DNA of 64,000 nt from DASZBX01 sp035943635 (GTDB lineage: Bacteria > Actinomycetota > Actinomycetes > Streptomycetales > Catenulisporaceae), in the NCBI GenBank assembly GCA_035943635.1, contig DASZBX010000148.1:372001-436000 (forward strand), written 5' to 3'. The notes beneath the pieces were generated by a model. The model did not search any database. It was not told where the DNA came from and worked only from the letters and a program-made list of their open reading frames with translations. Below, one piece after another: positions 49,766 through 57,821 of this stretch; positions within the stretch are counted from its first letter, which is position 1, and each line of letters opens with the position of its first letter. The position numbers and the translations under genes are program-made.

Positions 49766-50923
49766 TCAGCGCAGATCCACCGGGAGCAGCCGGGCCAGGG
49801 TGCGGATCGCCCGATACTGCAGGGTCTTGATCGCCCCGTCGTTCTTGCCCATGATCTTCGCGGTCTCGGCCACCGAGAGCCCGTGCAGGAAGCGGAGCGT
49901 CACGCACTCCTGCTGCTGGGAGTTCAGCTGGGTCACCGCGTCCAGCAGCGCCCGGTTGGACAGGTAGGACAGCACGGAGTCCTCCGGGCTGCACTCCGTC
50001 TCGTTGGAGTCCATCATCTCGCCGGTCGGCACCTCCAGGCGGTACCGGCTGGACTTGAAGTGGTCGGCCACCAGGTTGCGGGCGATCGTGACCAGCCAGG
50101 CGCCGAAGTCGCGGCCCTGCCAGGTGAAGGTGCCGATCCGGCGCAGCGCGCGCAGGAAGGTCTCGCTGGTGATGTCCTCGGCCAGTTGGCGGCTGGAGAC
50201 GCGGTAGTACACGTACCGGAACACGGTGTCCGAGTACGCGTCGTAGAGCTGCCCGAAGGCCTCGCCGTCGCCGCCCTGGGCCAGTTTCACCAGGGCCAGC
50301 ATCCGCAGCGACTCGGCCTGTGCGGCGTCCGGGCGGCTGAAGTCCGGCGGCGCGGACCCGGCCCGGGCCGGGCCGGCAGACTGCGCGGGCACGGTCGGCC
50401 CGCCGTGGTCCGGGTCGGGGCCGGCCGGGTCGGCGTCGACGTCGGCGTCGGTCACCTCGGCCAGGTCGGGATGGCCGGAGCCGGCGGCCGTGGCGGCCTC
50501 GCCGCCCAGAGCCTCCTCGCCCGGATACCGCCCGGCGGCGGACTGCTGCTCGGAATACGGCTCTTCGGCGTAACGCCCGGCCGGATACTGCCCGGGCTCC
50601 GGCTCGGCCGGCTCGTCCGGGTAAGGGCCCGGGTACTGCCCGGGCAGGGGGGCGTGTCCGGACTGGACGGAACGGTCGTCCGGCCCGAATGCGGCCGGGC
50701 GGCCGTTCTGCCGCGGCGCGGCGGAACGGCTCTCGGGACACTCGCCGGGCAGGGCGGGCCCCGGCCCGGGTCCGGCCGGGCGGCCGGACCCGGGCCGCGG
50801 CGGGGACCCGGCCGGCTGGGGCGGAACAGTCGACGGCTGCGGGACCGCCGAGGCCGAGATCACGGCCAGGGCAGCCCGGAGACCGGACCAGCCGGCCGTG
50901 TCGACTCTTACGTCTCGGTGCAC
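49766..50923 (-). CDS. bldN: developmental ECF sigma factor BldN with enlarged pro-region
   Basis: 385 residues from GTG 50923 (GGAG 4 nt upstream). Residues 1-25 resemble the start of Streptomyces pro-BldN (VDTAGWSGLRAALAV). Residues 30-205 are a Pro/Gly/Tyr/Glu-rich insert (for example QYPGPYPDEP, GQYPAGRYAEEPYSE). Sigma2 is 217-288 (GEAFGQLYDAYSDTVFRYVY, FTWQGRDFGAWLVTIARNL) and sigma4 325-381 (QECVTLRFLHGLSVAETAKI, KNDGAIKTLQYRAIRTLARL), nearly identical to BldN. BldN drives chaplin and rodlin genes for aerial growth and is made as a proprotein with a pro-region I recall as about 86 residues. Here the pro-region is about 205. The exact start is uncertain. Confidence 0.85.
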   Translation of the reverse strand: MHRDVRVDTAGWSGLRAALAVISASAVPQPSTVPPQPAGSPPRPGSGRPAGPGPGPALPGECPESRSAAPRQNGRPAAFGPDDRSVQSGHAPLPGQYPGPYPDEPAEPEPGQYPAGRYAEEPYSEQQSAAGRYPGEEALGGEAATAAGSGHPDLAEVTDADVDADPAGPDPDHGGPTVPAQSAGPARAGSAPPDFSRPDAAQAESLRMLALVKLAQGGDGEAFGQLYDAYSDTVFRYVYYRVSSRQLAEDITSETFLRALRRIGTFTWQGRDFGAWLVTIARNLVADHFKSSRYRLEVPTGEMMDSNETECSPEDSVLSYLSNRALLDAVTQLNSQQQECVTLRFLHGLSVAETAKIMGKNDGAIKTLQYRAIRTLARLLPVDLR

Positions 50924-51188
50924 GGGTCTCCAACGGAGCGTAAGCGAACTATCGCTACTTGTAGGGCTTCTTTCACATCGTAGGGAAGACGGGCCCCGAG
51001 ATGTGCGGCTTTGGCACGACCGGTGTGTTTTCCCGGCGCGCCCCAAGAGAATACCCTTTGGTGACGAAGAGGTTACTCCCGGTGGCGGAAGTTGCCAGTT
51101 GCCACCGGACGAGGCGTCCAGGATTCCGGTGCCCGAGCCGAGTTGCCGTCGGTGCGTCGACCTGGTGGCCGCGCCGGTGTCCGGACTC

Positions 51189-52019
51189 CTAGTGCCGGCC
51201 CGCGCGGCGCAGGGCGCCACCGGCGGCGACGGCGCTGACCGTGGCGCCCACGGCCGCCGCGCCGGGTAGGCCGAGCTGCAGCAGCCGCATGCCGGTGCGG
51301 TAGTCCGTCACCGGCCAGCCCACCGAGCGGGCGTGGTGGCGCAGCTTGTGGTCCGGGTTGATCGCGTGCGGGTGGCCGACCGCGGTCAGCAGCGGCAGGT
51401 CGTTGGCCGAGTCCGAGTACGCGTGGCACTCCCCGAGCCGGTAGCCGCACTCCCCGGCCAGCTCCGCGACCGCGGTGGCCTTGGCCGGCCCGTGCAGTAT
51501 CTGGCCGGTCAGCCCGCCGGTGTAGACCCCGTCCACCGCCTCCGGCACGGTGCCCAGCGCGCCGGTCAGGCCCAGCTGCTCGGCCACCACCTCGGCCAGC
51601 TCCAGCGGGGCCGCGGTGACCAGCCAGACCGCCTCGTTCCGGTCCAGGTGGGCCTGGGCCAGTGCCCGGGTGCCGGGCCAGATCTTCTCGCTCAGGTACT
51701 CGTCGTAGATGTCCCGGCAGATCTGCCGCATCTGCACCACGCTGTGCCCCCGGACGAACGCCAGGGCCTTGGACCGGGTGGTGTCCAGCTGCTCGTCGCG
51801 CTCGCCCCAGATCCGGAAGCCGACCTGGGCGCAGCCGAACTTCGCCAGCTCGCCCATGCTCAGGAAGTGGTGCGCGGTCAGCCCGCGGGCCAGGTGGAAC
51901 AGGGACGCGCCGCGGATGAGCGTGTTGTCCAGGTCGAAGAACGCCGCGGTGCGCGGGGCGCGGTGCGGTTCGGCGGCTTCCAGCAGAGGCAACCGGGCGG
52001 CAGGCGAACTCAAGACCAT
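51189..52019 (-). CDS. HAD-superfamily hydrolase, subfamily IB (phosphoserine phosphatase-like)
   Basis: 276 residues. HAD motif I AAFFDLDNTLIRGASLFHLA (nucleophile Asp in DLDNT), motif II VWLVTAAPLELAEVV (Thr), motif III Lys in GPAKATAV, motif IV AYSDSANDLPLLTAVG (Asp-Asp) are intact. The C-terminal helix LQLGLPGAAAVGATVSAVAAG is hydrophobic and may touch the membrane. Similar IB hydrolases beside bldN in streptomycetes are of unknown substrate. ATG 52019 is leaderless by the TATGGT rule (7 nt). It is divergent from the glutaredoxin-like gene. Confidence 0.87.
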   Translation of the reverse strand: MVLSSPAARLPLLEAAEPHRAPRTAAFFDLDNTLIRGASLFHLARGLTAHHFLSMGELAKFGCAQVGFRIWGERDEQLDTTRSKALAFVRGHSVVQMRQICRDIYDEYLSEKIWPGTRALAQAHLDRNEAVWLVTAAPLELAEVVAEQLGLTGALGTVPEAVDGVYTGGLTGQILHGPAKATAVAELAGECGYRLGECHAYSDSANDLPLLTAVGHPHAINPDHKLRHHARSVGWPVTDYRTGMRLLQLGLPGAAAVGATVSAVAAGGALRRAGRH

Positions 52020-52026
52020 GTATCAG

Positions 52027-52032
52027 ACCATA
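52027..52032 (-). promoter_or_regulatory. -10 element (TATGGT) for leaderless HAD gene
   Basis: On the minus strand TATGGT, 7 nt (CTGATAC), then ATG at 52019. Confidence 0.5.
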
Positions 52033-52229
52033 CTCGCGTCCCTCTAACTCCACGTTCGTTTTGCCTTCCATCTCGGTGAAAGACCAGCGACCAAAGCACG
52101 CTGCGAGGGCGCTGCGCACGCGGGCGTACGGCGCGCGGGCCCGGTTGGGCCGCGCGGGTGCGGATGGTCGGGTCCCGGCCCGGCCCGCGCCGCCCGGCTG
52201 CTTCCCGCGCCCGCCCGCGGCCGCGGGAT

Positions 52230-52235
52230 TATCAT
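52230..52235 (+). promoter_or_regulatory. -10 element (TATCAT) for leaderless glutaredoxin-like gene
   Basis: TATCAT, 6 nt (GGCGGC), then ATG 52242. GGCGG is too close to act as a Shine-Dalgarno. Confidence 0.5.
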
Positions 52236-52241
52236 GGCGGC

Positions 52242-52508
52242 ATGCGGTGGAAGTTGCAGGGCGGGCGGCCGGACGGACCGAGGATCACGCTGATCGGGAA
52301 GCCGGGCTGCCACCTGTGCGACGACGCCCGGGCCGTGGTCAGCCGGGTCGCGGCCGACCTGGCCGTGGACTGGGTGGAGCTGGACATCGAGCAGGACCCG
52401 GCACTCGCGGAGAAGTACTGGGAGAAGATCCCGGTGATCCTGGTCGACGGGAGCCCGCACGACTTCTGGCGGGTGGACGAACGCCGGCTGCGCGCAGCGG
52501 TCGGCTGA
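52242..52508 (+). CDS. glutaredoxin/thioredoxin-fold protein (DUF836-like)
   Basis: 88 residues. Thioredoxin fold with active site C-x2-C in ITLIGKPGCHLCDDARAVV, then VDWVELDIEQDPALAEKYW and cis-Pro region KIPVILVDG. It is expected to be a cytosolic thiol-disulphide oxidoreductase, possibly tied to mycothiol or thioredoxin. Its position just upstream of the redox-sensing rex operon is conserved in streptomycetes. Frame and start are fixed by the leaderless promoter and the compact domain. Confidence 0.85.
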   Translation: MRWKLQGGRPDGPRITLIGKPGCHLCDDARAVVSRVAADLAVDWVELDIEQDPALAEKYWEKIPVILVDGSPHDFWRVDERRLRAAVG

Positions 52509-52688
52509 CCCGGGCCGCCCGACGGCCGGCCGAGCCGGCGCAACACTGCTCAGGAAACGTTCAGCCAGCTGTGACGTGAGTCGCAGTCGGAGCCCGCGGG
52601 CGCCGCCGAAAGGCAGGTTGACCTGCGGGGACGACCCGAAGGCGGCCCTTGCGGCACAAAGTCGACTTTCCTAACGATCCGGACAGGT

Positions 52689-52712
52689 ACTTTGTGCGCG
52701 CGTTCACAAAGT
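52689..52712. promoter_or_regulatory. Rex operator (ROP site)
   Basis: A 24-bp palindrome with perfect 8-nt arms ACTTTGTG (52689-52696) and CACAAAGT (52705-52712). Its core TTGTGCGCGCGTTCACAA (52692-52709) fits the known Rex consensus TTGTGnnnnnnnnCACAA. It overlaps the -35 and spacer of the rex promoter, so binding of NADH-free Rex would exclude RNA polymerase: autorepression of rex-hemACDB. Confidence 0.92.
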
Positions 52713-52720
52713 CCTACGCT
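52692..52720 (+). promoter_or_regulatory. rex-hem operon promoter (TTGTGC-17-TACGCT)
   Basis: -35 TTGTGC (52692-52697) and -10 TACGCT (52715-52720) are 17 bp apart; the transcript would begin near 52727. The -35 lies inside the Rex operator. Confidence 0.65.
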
Positions 52721-52808
52721 GTCGGAAGTGCTGAGTGAGTACCAGCAAGTCGTGAGCTCGGCACCCGCGTGAGCACCTCATCAACCGAAGCAGTCCGGCA
52801 GGAGCACG

Positions 52809-53636
52809 ATGGCAGCATTGCGCAGAGCGCACTCCGCAGATGCTGAGGTATCCCGGCGCAGCGCCTCGTCGACCATCCCCGAGGCGACCGTGGCGCGCCT
52901 GCCGGTCTACCTCCGCGCGCTGCACGGCCTGGTCGAGCGGGACACCGCCACAGCCTCCTCGGAGGAGCTCGCGGCCCTGGCCGGGGTCAACTCCGCCAAG
53001 CTGCGCAAGGACCTGTCCTACCTCGGCTCCTACGGGACCCGCGGGGTGGGCTACGACGTCGAGTACCTGATCTACCAGATCTCCCGCGAACTGGGCCTGA
53101 GCCAGGACTGGCCGGTGGCCATCATCGGGATCGGCAACCTGGGCCACGCCCTGGCCAACTACGGCGGCTTCGTCAGCCGCGGCTTCCGGATCGCGGCCCT
53201 GCTGGACGCCGACCCCCGGCTGTCCGGCAACCGGGTGGCCGGACTGGTGATCCGGCACATCGACGAACTCGACGAGGTGATCGCCGAGACCGGCATCTCG
53301 ATCGCGGTGATCGCGGTCCCGCCGCAGGCCGCCCAGTCGGTGGCCGACCGGCTGGTGGCCAGCGGGGTCACCTCGATCCTGAACTTCGCCCCGGTCGTGG
53401 TCACCGTGCCGGACGGGGTGGACCTGCGCAAGGTCGACCTGTCCATCGAACTGCAGATCCTGGCCTTCCACGAACAGCGCAAGACCGCCGCGCTGCCCGC
53501 CCCGCTCGCCCGCCGCCCGGCCCGCCCGGCCCGCGCGCCGCGGGAGGACCCGGTCAACCCCGATCCGGCGGACCCGGACCCGGCCGCCGGCGCGGCCGCG
53601 CCGGACGCCCTGCATGATGAGGTGTTGCCAGCATGA
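52809..53636 (+). CDS. rex: redox-sensing transcriptional repressor Rex
   Basis: 275 residues. N-terminal winged helix (about 20-95: PEATVARLPVYLRALHGLVE, SEELAALAGVNSAKLRKDLS, GSYGTRGVGYDVEYL) and C-terminal NAD(H)-binding Rossmann domain with WPVAIIGIGNLGHALANYGG and acidic LLDADPRLSG. It senses the NADH/NAD ratio and controls respiratory and haem genes. The tail beyond residue 225 is Pro/Ala/Asp-rich, longer than in many homologues. ATG 52809 has GCAGGAG. The stop overlaps hemA by 4 nt (ATGA). Confidence 0.95.
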   Translation: MAALRRAHSADAEVSRRSASSTIPEATVARLPVYLRALHGLVERDTATASSEELAALAGVNSAKLRKDLSYLGSYGTRGVGYDVEYLIYQISRELGLSQDWPVAIIGIGNLGHALANYGGFVSRGFRIAALLDADPRLSGNRVAGLVIRHIDELDEVIAETGISIAVIAVPPQAAQSVADRLVASGVTSILNFAPVVVTVPDGVDLRKVDLSIELQILAFHEQRKTAALPAPLARRPARPARAPREDPVNPDPADPDPAAGAAAPDALHDEVLPA

Positions 53637-54940
53637 GCCTGCTTGCCATCGGCCTGTCCCACCGCACCGCGCCGATGCCGGTGCTGGAACGGGTCGCCCT
53701 GAGCCCGGAGCTGGTGGAGAAACTCCTCGGCGACGCGGCCGGCACCGAGCACGTGCGCGAGGCGATCGCCGTCGCCACCTGCAACCGGCTGGAGGTCTAC
53801 GCCGACGTCACCAAGTTCCACGGCGCGCTGGCCGACCTGTCCGAGCTGATCAGCCACTACACCGGCGTCTCGGCGGACGAGCTGACCGCGCACCTCTACG
53901 TGCACTACGACCAGCGGGCCGCCGCGCACATGTTCACGGTCGCCTGCGGCCTGGACTCGATGGTGGTCGGCGAACCGCAGGTGCTCGGCCAGCTGCGCGC
54001 CGCCCTGGCCGTCGGCCAGCGGATCGGCACCGCCGGCCGGGTGCTCAACGACCTGGCCCAGACCGCGCTGCGGGTGGGCAAGCGGGCGCACAGCGAGACC
54101 GGCCTGGACCAGGCCGGCCAGTCCCTGGTCACCGCCGCGCTGGACCTGGCCCTGCCGCACCTGGGCGGCCGGGTCGGCCGGGCCTGCGTGGTCGGCGCCG
54201 GCTCGATGTCCGCGCTGGCCGCGACCACCCTGGCCCGGCTCTACCCGGGCCTGGACCTGACCGTGGTCAACCGGACCGTGGACCGGGCCGAACGGCTGGC
54301 CGCCGGCCTCGGCGCCACCGCGGCCGGCCTGGAGTCGCTGCCGCAGATCCTGTCCGGAGCCGACCTGGTCGTCTCCTGCACCGGCGCCGCCGACACCGTG
54401 CTGACCGCCGCGCACCTGACCGCGGCCGCCCTGCCGCCCGGCGGCCGGCGCGCCGTGATCGACCTGGCCCTGCCCCGGGACGTCGAGCCCGCCGTGGCCG
54501 CCCTGCCCGGGCACCTGCTGGTCGACCTGGCCGCGATCGCCGAGTCCCAGCAGGCCGGGGACCGCGGCGAGGGGATCGGCGTGGCCGCCGTGCGCACCAT
54601 GATCGCCGAGGAGCTCGACGCCTACGCCGCCGCCCAGCGGGCCGCCGCGGTCGCCCCGACCGTCACCGCGCTGCGCGGCAAGGCGGCCGGCGTGGTCGAC
54701 ACCGAACTGTCCCGGTTCGCCGGGCGGGTGCCGGACCTGGACGAGCGGACCCGGGCCGAGGTGGCCAACCTGGTCCGCCGGGTGGTCGACAAACTGCTGC
54801 ACGAACCGACCGTCCGGGTCAAGCAACTGGCGGTCGAACCCGGCGGCGCCTCGTACGCCGCCGCCCTGAGCGCGCTGTTCAACCTCGATCCCGCGGCCGC
54901 CGCCGCGGTCAGCCGGGCCGAAGTGGAGGAACTGACATGA
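53633..54940 (+). CDS. hemA: glutamyl-tRNA reductase
   Basis: 435 residues. First step of C5-pathway tetrapyrrole synthesis, converting glutamyl-tRNA to glutamate semialdehyde. The catalytic Cys is in AVATCNRLEVYADV (near residue 50), with LSHRTAPMPVLERVAL before it and HMFTVACGLDSMVVGEPQVLGQL (split) after. The NADPH domain starts ACVVGAGSMSALAATTL, and the C-terminal dimerisation helices are complete. ATG 53633 overlaps the rex stop; the gene is translationally coupled on both sides and under Rex control. Confidence 0.95.
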   Translation: MSLLAIGLSHRTAPMPVLERVALSPELVEKLLGDAAGTEHVREAIAVATCNRLEVYADVTKFHGALADLSELISHYTGVSADELTAHLYVHYDQRAAAHMFTVACGLDSMVVGEPQVLGQLRAALAVGQRIGTAGRVLNDLAQTALRVGKRAHSETGLDQAGQSLVTAALDLALPHLGGRVGRACVVGAGSMSALAATTLARLYPGLDLTVVNRTVDRAERLAAGLGATAAGLESLPQILSGADLVVSCTGAADTVLTAAHLTAAALPPGGRRAVIDLALPRDVEPAVAALPGHLLVDLAAIAESQQAGDRGEGIGVAAVRTMIAEELDAYAAAQRAAAVAPTVTALRGKAAGVVDTELSRFAGRVPDLDERTRAEVANLVRRVVDKLLHEPTVRVKQLAVEPGGASYAAALSALFNLDPAAAAAVSRAEVEELT

Positions 54941-55848
54941 ACGCCGCGCCCCTGCGCCTGGGCACCAGGCGCTCCGCCCTGGCGCTGGCCCAGTCCGGAA
55001 TGGTCGCCCGCTCGATCACCCGCGCCGCCGGCCGCCCGGTCGACCTGGTCGAGATCAGCACCTACGGCGACGTCTCCCGGGAGGCCCTGGCCCAGATCGG
55101 CGGCACCGGCGTGTTCGTCGGCGCCCTGCGCGACGCCCTGCTGGACGGCCGGATCGACCTGGCCGTGCACTCGCTCAAGGACCTGCCCACCGCCGCGCCG
55201 GCCGACCTGGTCCTGGCCGCCGTGCCCGAGCGCGAGGACGCCCGGGACGTGCTGGTCGCCCGGGACGGGCTGAAGTTCGCCGACCTGCCGCCCGGCGCCC
55301 GGGTCGGCACCGGCTCCCCGCGCCGGGCCGCCCAGCTGCGGCTGCTGCGCGAGGACCTGGAGATCCTGGCCGTCCGCGGCAACGTGGACACCCGGATCGG
55401 CTTCGTCGCGGCCGGCGAGATGGACGCGGTCGTGCTGGCCTACGCCGGCCTGAACCGGCTGGCCCGGATCGGCGAGGCCACCGACTACTTCGACCCGGCC
55501 GCCCTGGTGCCGGCCCCCGGCCAGGGCGCGCTCGCGGTCGAGTGCCGGGCCGCGGACACCGCACTGGCCGGGCAGCTGGCCGCCCTGGACCACGCCCCGA
55601 CCCGGGCCGCCGTGCTGGCCGAACGGGCCCTGCTGGCCGCGCTGGAGGCCGGCTGCTCCGCCCCGGTCGGCGGGTACGCCACCGTCGCCGAGGAAGTACT
55701 CCACCTGACCGGGATCGTCGCCGACGCGGCGGGTCCGCGGTCGATCAGGATGTCCACCACCGGACCCCTGGACCAGGCCGGGCGGCTGGGGCACGACCTC
55801 GCCGCGCGGCTGCTGGCCCGGGGTGCCGCCGGATTCATGGGGAAGTAG
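54937..55848 (+). CDS. hemC: porphobilinogen deaminase (hydroxymethylbilane synthase)
   Basis: 303 residues. It polymerises four porphobilinogens. Family signatures: RLGTRRSALALAQS at the start, catalytic Asp in AVHSLKDLPTAAP, VGTGSPRRAAQLRLLR, AVRGNVDTRI, VPAPGQGALAVECR and the dipyrromethane cofactor Cys in LEAGCSAPVGGYA. The start ATG 54937 overlaps the hemA stop. It is two nt upstream of hemD. Confidence 0.95.
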   Translation: MNAAPLRLGTRRSALALAQSGMVARSITRAAGRPVDLVEISTYGDVSREALAQIGGTGVFVGALRDALLDGRIDLAVHSLKDLPTAAPADLVLAAVPEREDARDVLVARDGLKFADLPPGARVGTGSPRRAAQLRLLREDLEILAVRGNVDTRIGFVAAGEMDAVVLAYAGLNRLARIGEATDYFDPAALVPAPGQGALAVECRAADTALAGQLAALDHAPTRAAVLAERALLAALEAGCSAPVGGYATVAEEVLHLTGIVADAAGPRSIRMSTTGPLDQAGRLGHDLAARLLARGAAGFMGK

Positions 55849-55850
55849 AC

Positions 55851-57821
55851 GTGACGATCACGACCCACAGCGCCCAACCCGGGCTGGACCGGACCGGACC
55901 CGCCGACCACCGGCCCGACGGCGAGACCCTCGAGTCCGCGGCCGCCCTGCTGGCCGGCCCGTCCGGCCAGCTGCCCGGCGCCCGCGCGGCCCTGGCCGGG
56001 CCCGGCGCCACCGCGCAGACCGCGTCCCCGGCCGAGGCCGCGGACCACTTCGCCGCGCACCTGGCCCCGGCCCGGCGCCCGCGCACCGGCGCCGCCGCGG
56101 TCTCGGTGACCACGGTCGCCGCGACCGTCCCGGCCCAGGCCCGCCCGGCCGAGGCCGAGCCGCCGGCCGCCGTCCGCCCGTCCCGGCTCGGCCAGGGCCG
56201 GGTCAGCTTCGTCGGCGCCGGCCCCGGCGACCCCGAACTGCTCACCGTGCGCGCCGCGGCCGTGCTGGCCGGCGCGGACGTGCTGATCGTGGACGCCGCG
56301 CTGCACGCCCGGTTCCGCTCCCGGTGCACCGCCGGGGTCGAGGTGGTCGAGATCGAGGCCGACCTGGCCGCGCCCGGCTTCCAGCTGCCCGACTTCACCC
56401 GCTTCGCCGACGCCGTCCGGGCCGGACGCTCGGTGGTCCGGCTGCTGGACGGGGACCCCGGCCTGTTCGGCTCGCTGGAGCACGAGGTGGCCGCCTGCGC
56501 CCGGGCCGGACTGGAGTTCGAGGTGGTGCCCGGCCTGTCCCGGTCCACCGCGGTCCCGCTGTTCGCCGGCATCCCGCTCACCCGCGGCCAGGCCGGCGAG
56601 GTCCGCCTGCTGGCCGCCCCGCAGCCGGGCAGCCAGGCCGACTTCACCGCCTGGTCCGACTGGCACCGCCAGCTCGGCGAGGCCGGGGCCAGCAGCTCCA
56701 CCCTGGTGCTGACCGGCATCGGCGGCCGGGTCGAGGAGGTGGCCGGCGAACTGCTGGCGGCCGGCCGGCCGGCCGCGACCCCGGTCTCGATTACCGTGGA
56801 CGGCTCGCTGACCTCCCAGAAGACCGTCACCACCACCCTGGACCGGGTGACCGCGACGCTCAAGGCCGAGCGGACAATCGGCCGGTCGGCCGATACCGTG
56901 GTAGTCGTGGGCGCCGTGGTGAGCCGTCGGGACGACTTCTCCTGGTACGAGACCAAACCGCTGTTCGGCTGGCGGGTGCTGGTCCCCCGGACCAAGGAGC
57001 AGGCCGGCGCGCTCTCGGCCCAGCTGCAGTCCTACGGCGCGGTCCCGCACGAGGTGCCGACCATCGCGGTCGAGCCCCCGCGCACCCCGCAGCAGATGGA
57101 GCGGGCGATCAAGGGCCTGGTCACCGGCCGGTACGAATGGGTCGCGTTCACCTCCGCGAACGCGGTCAAGGCGGTCTGGGAGAAGTTCGAGGACTACGGC
57201 CTGGACGCCCGCGCCTTCGCCGGGATCAAGGTGGCCGCGGTCGGCGAGCAGACCGCCGCGGCGCTGCGCGCCTTCGGCGTGGCCCCGGACCTGGTGCCCT
57301 CCGGCGAGCAGTCCGCGGTCGGCCTGCTGGAGGACTTCCCCGCGTTCGACCCGGCCTTCGACCCGATCGAGCGGGTGCTGCTGCCCCGGGCCGACATCTC
57401 CACCGAGACCCTGCTGGCCGGCCTGGTCGAGCTCGGCTGGGAGGTGGATGACGTGACCGCGTACCGGACCGTGCGGGCCGCGCCGCCGCCCGCCGAGATC
57501 CGCGAGGCGATCAAGGGCGGCGGCTTCGACGCGGTCCTGTTCACCTCCTCGTCCACGGTCAAGAACCTGGTCGGCATCGCCGGCAAGCCGCACGCGGCCA
57601 CCGTGATCGCCTGCATCGGCCCGGCCACCGCGCGCACCGCCGAGGAACACGGCCTGCGGGTGGACGTCATGGCCGACACGCCCAGCGCCGCGGTGCTGGC
57701 CGAGGCACTGGCCGCGTTCGGGGCCAAGCGCCGGCAGGCCGCGATCGCGGCCGGCACCCCGGTCACCCGCCCGTCCGAGCGCCGGTCCACCCGGGCCCGC
57801 CGGGCCAAGGCGGGGCTGTGA
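55851..57821 (+). CDS. hemD: bifunctional-type uroporphyrinogen-III methyltransferase-like/uroporphyrinogen-III synthase
   Basis: 656 residues. An 110-residue Ala/Pro-rich leader, then a SUMT/CobA-like domain (about 115-365: VSFVGAGPGDPELLTVRAAA, LDGDPGLFGSLEHEVA, EVVPGLSRSTAVPLFAGIPL) and a C-terminal HemD domain (about 375-630: LFGWRVLVPRTKEQAGALSA, WVAFTSANAVKAVWEKF, VLFTSSSTVKNLVG, CIGPATARTAEEHGL). The methyltransferase half deviates at several usual SUMT positions (IVDAALH instead of a YDRLV-type loop; VLTGIG instead of YMG), so it may be inactive. The HemD half should close uroporphyrinogen III. GTG 55851 follows hemC by 2 nt. Confidence 0.88.
   Translation: MTITTHSAQPGLDRTGPADHRPDGETLESAAALLAGPSGQLPGARAALAGPGATAQTASPAEAADHFAAHLAPARRPRTGAAAVSVTTVAATVPAQARPAEAEPPAAVRPSRLGQGRVSFVGAGPGDPELLTVRAAAVLAGADVLIVDAALHARFRSRCTAGVEVVEIEADLAAPGFQLPDFTRFADAVRAGRSVVRLLDGDPGLFGSLEHEVAACARAGLEFEVVPGLSRSTAVPLFAGIPLTRGQAGEVRLLAAPQPGSQADFTAWSDWHRQLGEAGASSSTLVLTGIGGRVEEVAGELLAAGRPAATPVSITVDGSLTSQKTVTTTLDRVTATLKAERTIGRSADTVVVVGAVVSRRDDFSWYETKPLFGWRVLVPRTKEQAGALSAQLQSYGAVPHEVPTIAVEPPRTPQQMERAIKGLVTGRYEWVAFTSANAVKAVWEKFEDYGLDARAFAGIKVAAVGEQTAAALRAFGVAPDLVPSGEQSAVGLLEDFPAFDPAFDPIERVLLPRADISTETLLAGLVELGWEVDDVTAYRTVRAAPPPAEIREAIKGGGFDAVLFTSSSTVKNLVGIAGKPHAATVIACIGPATARTAEEHGLRVDVMADTPSAAVLAEALAAFGAKRRQAAIAAGTPVTRPSERRSTRARRAKAGL

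Larger units (their letters stand above)
52509..52808. other. 300-nt control region upstream of rex-hem
   Basis: Holds a 12-bp palindrome AAAGTCGACTTT (52658-52669), the Rex operator (52689-52712), the promoter (-35 at 52692, -10 at 52715), and a leader of about 80 nt to ATG 52809 ending with the Shine-Dalgarno GGCAGGAG. No additional coding sequence was seen. Confidence 0.7.
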
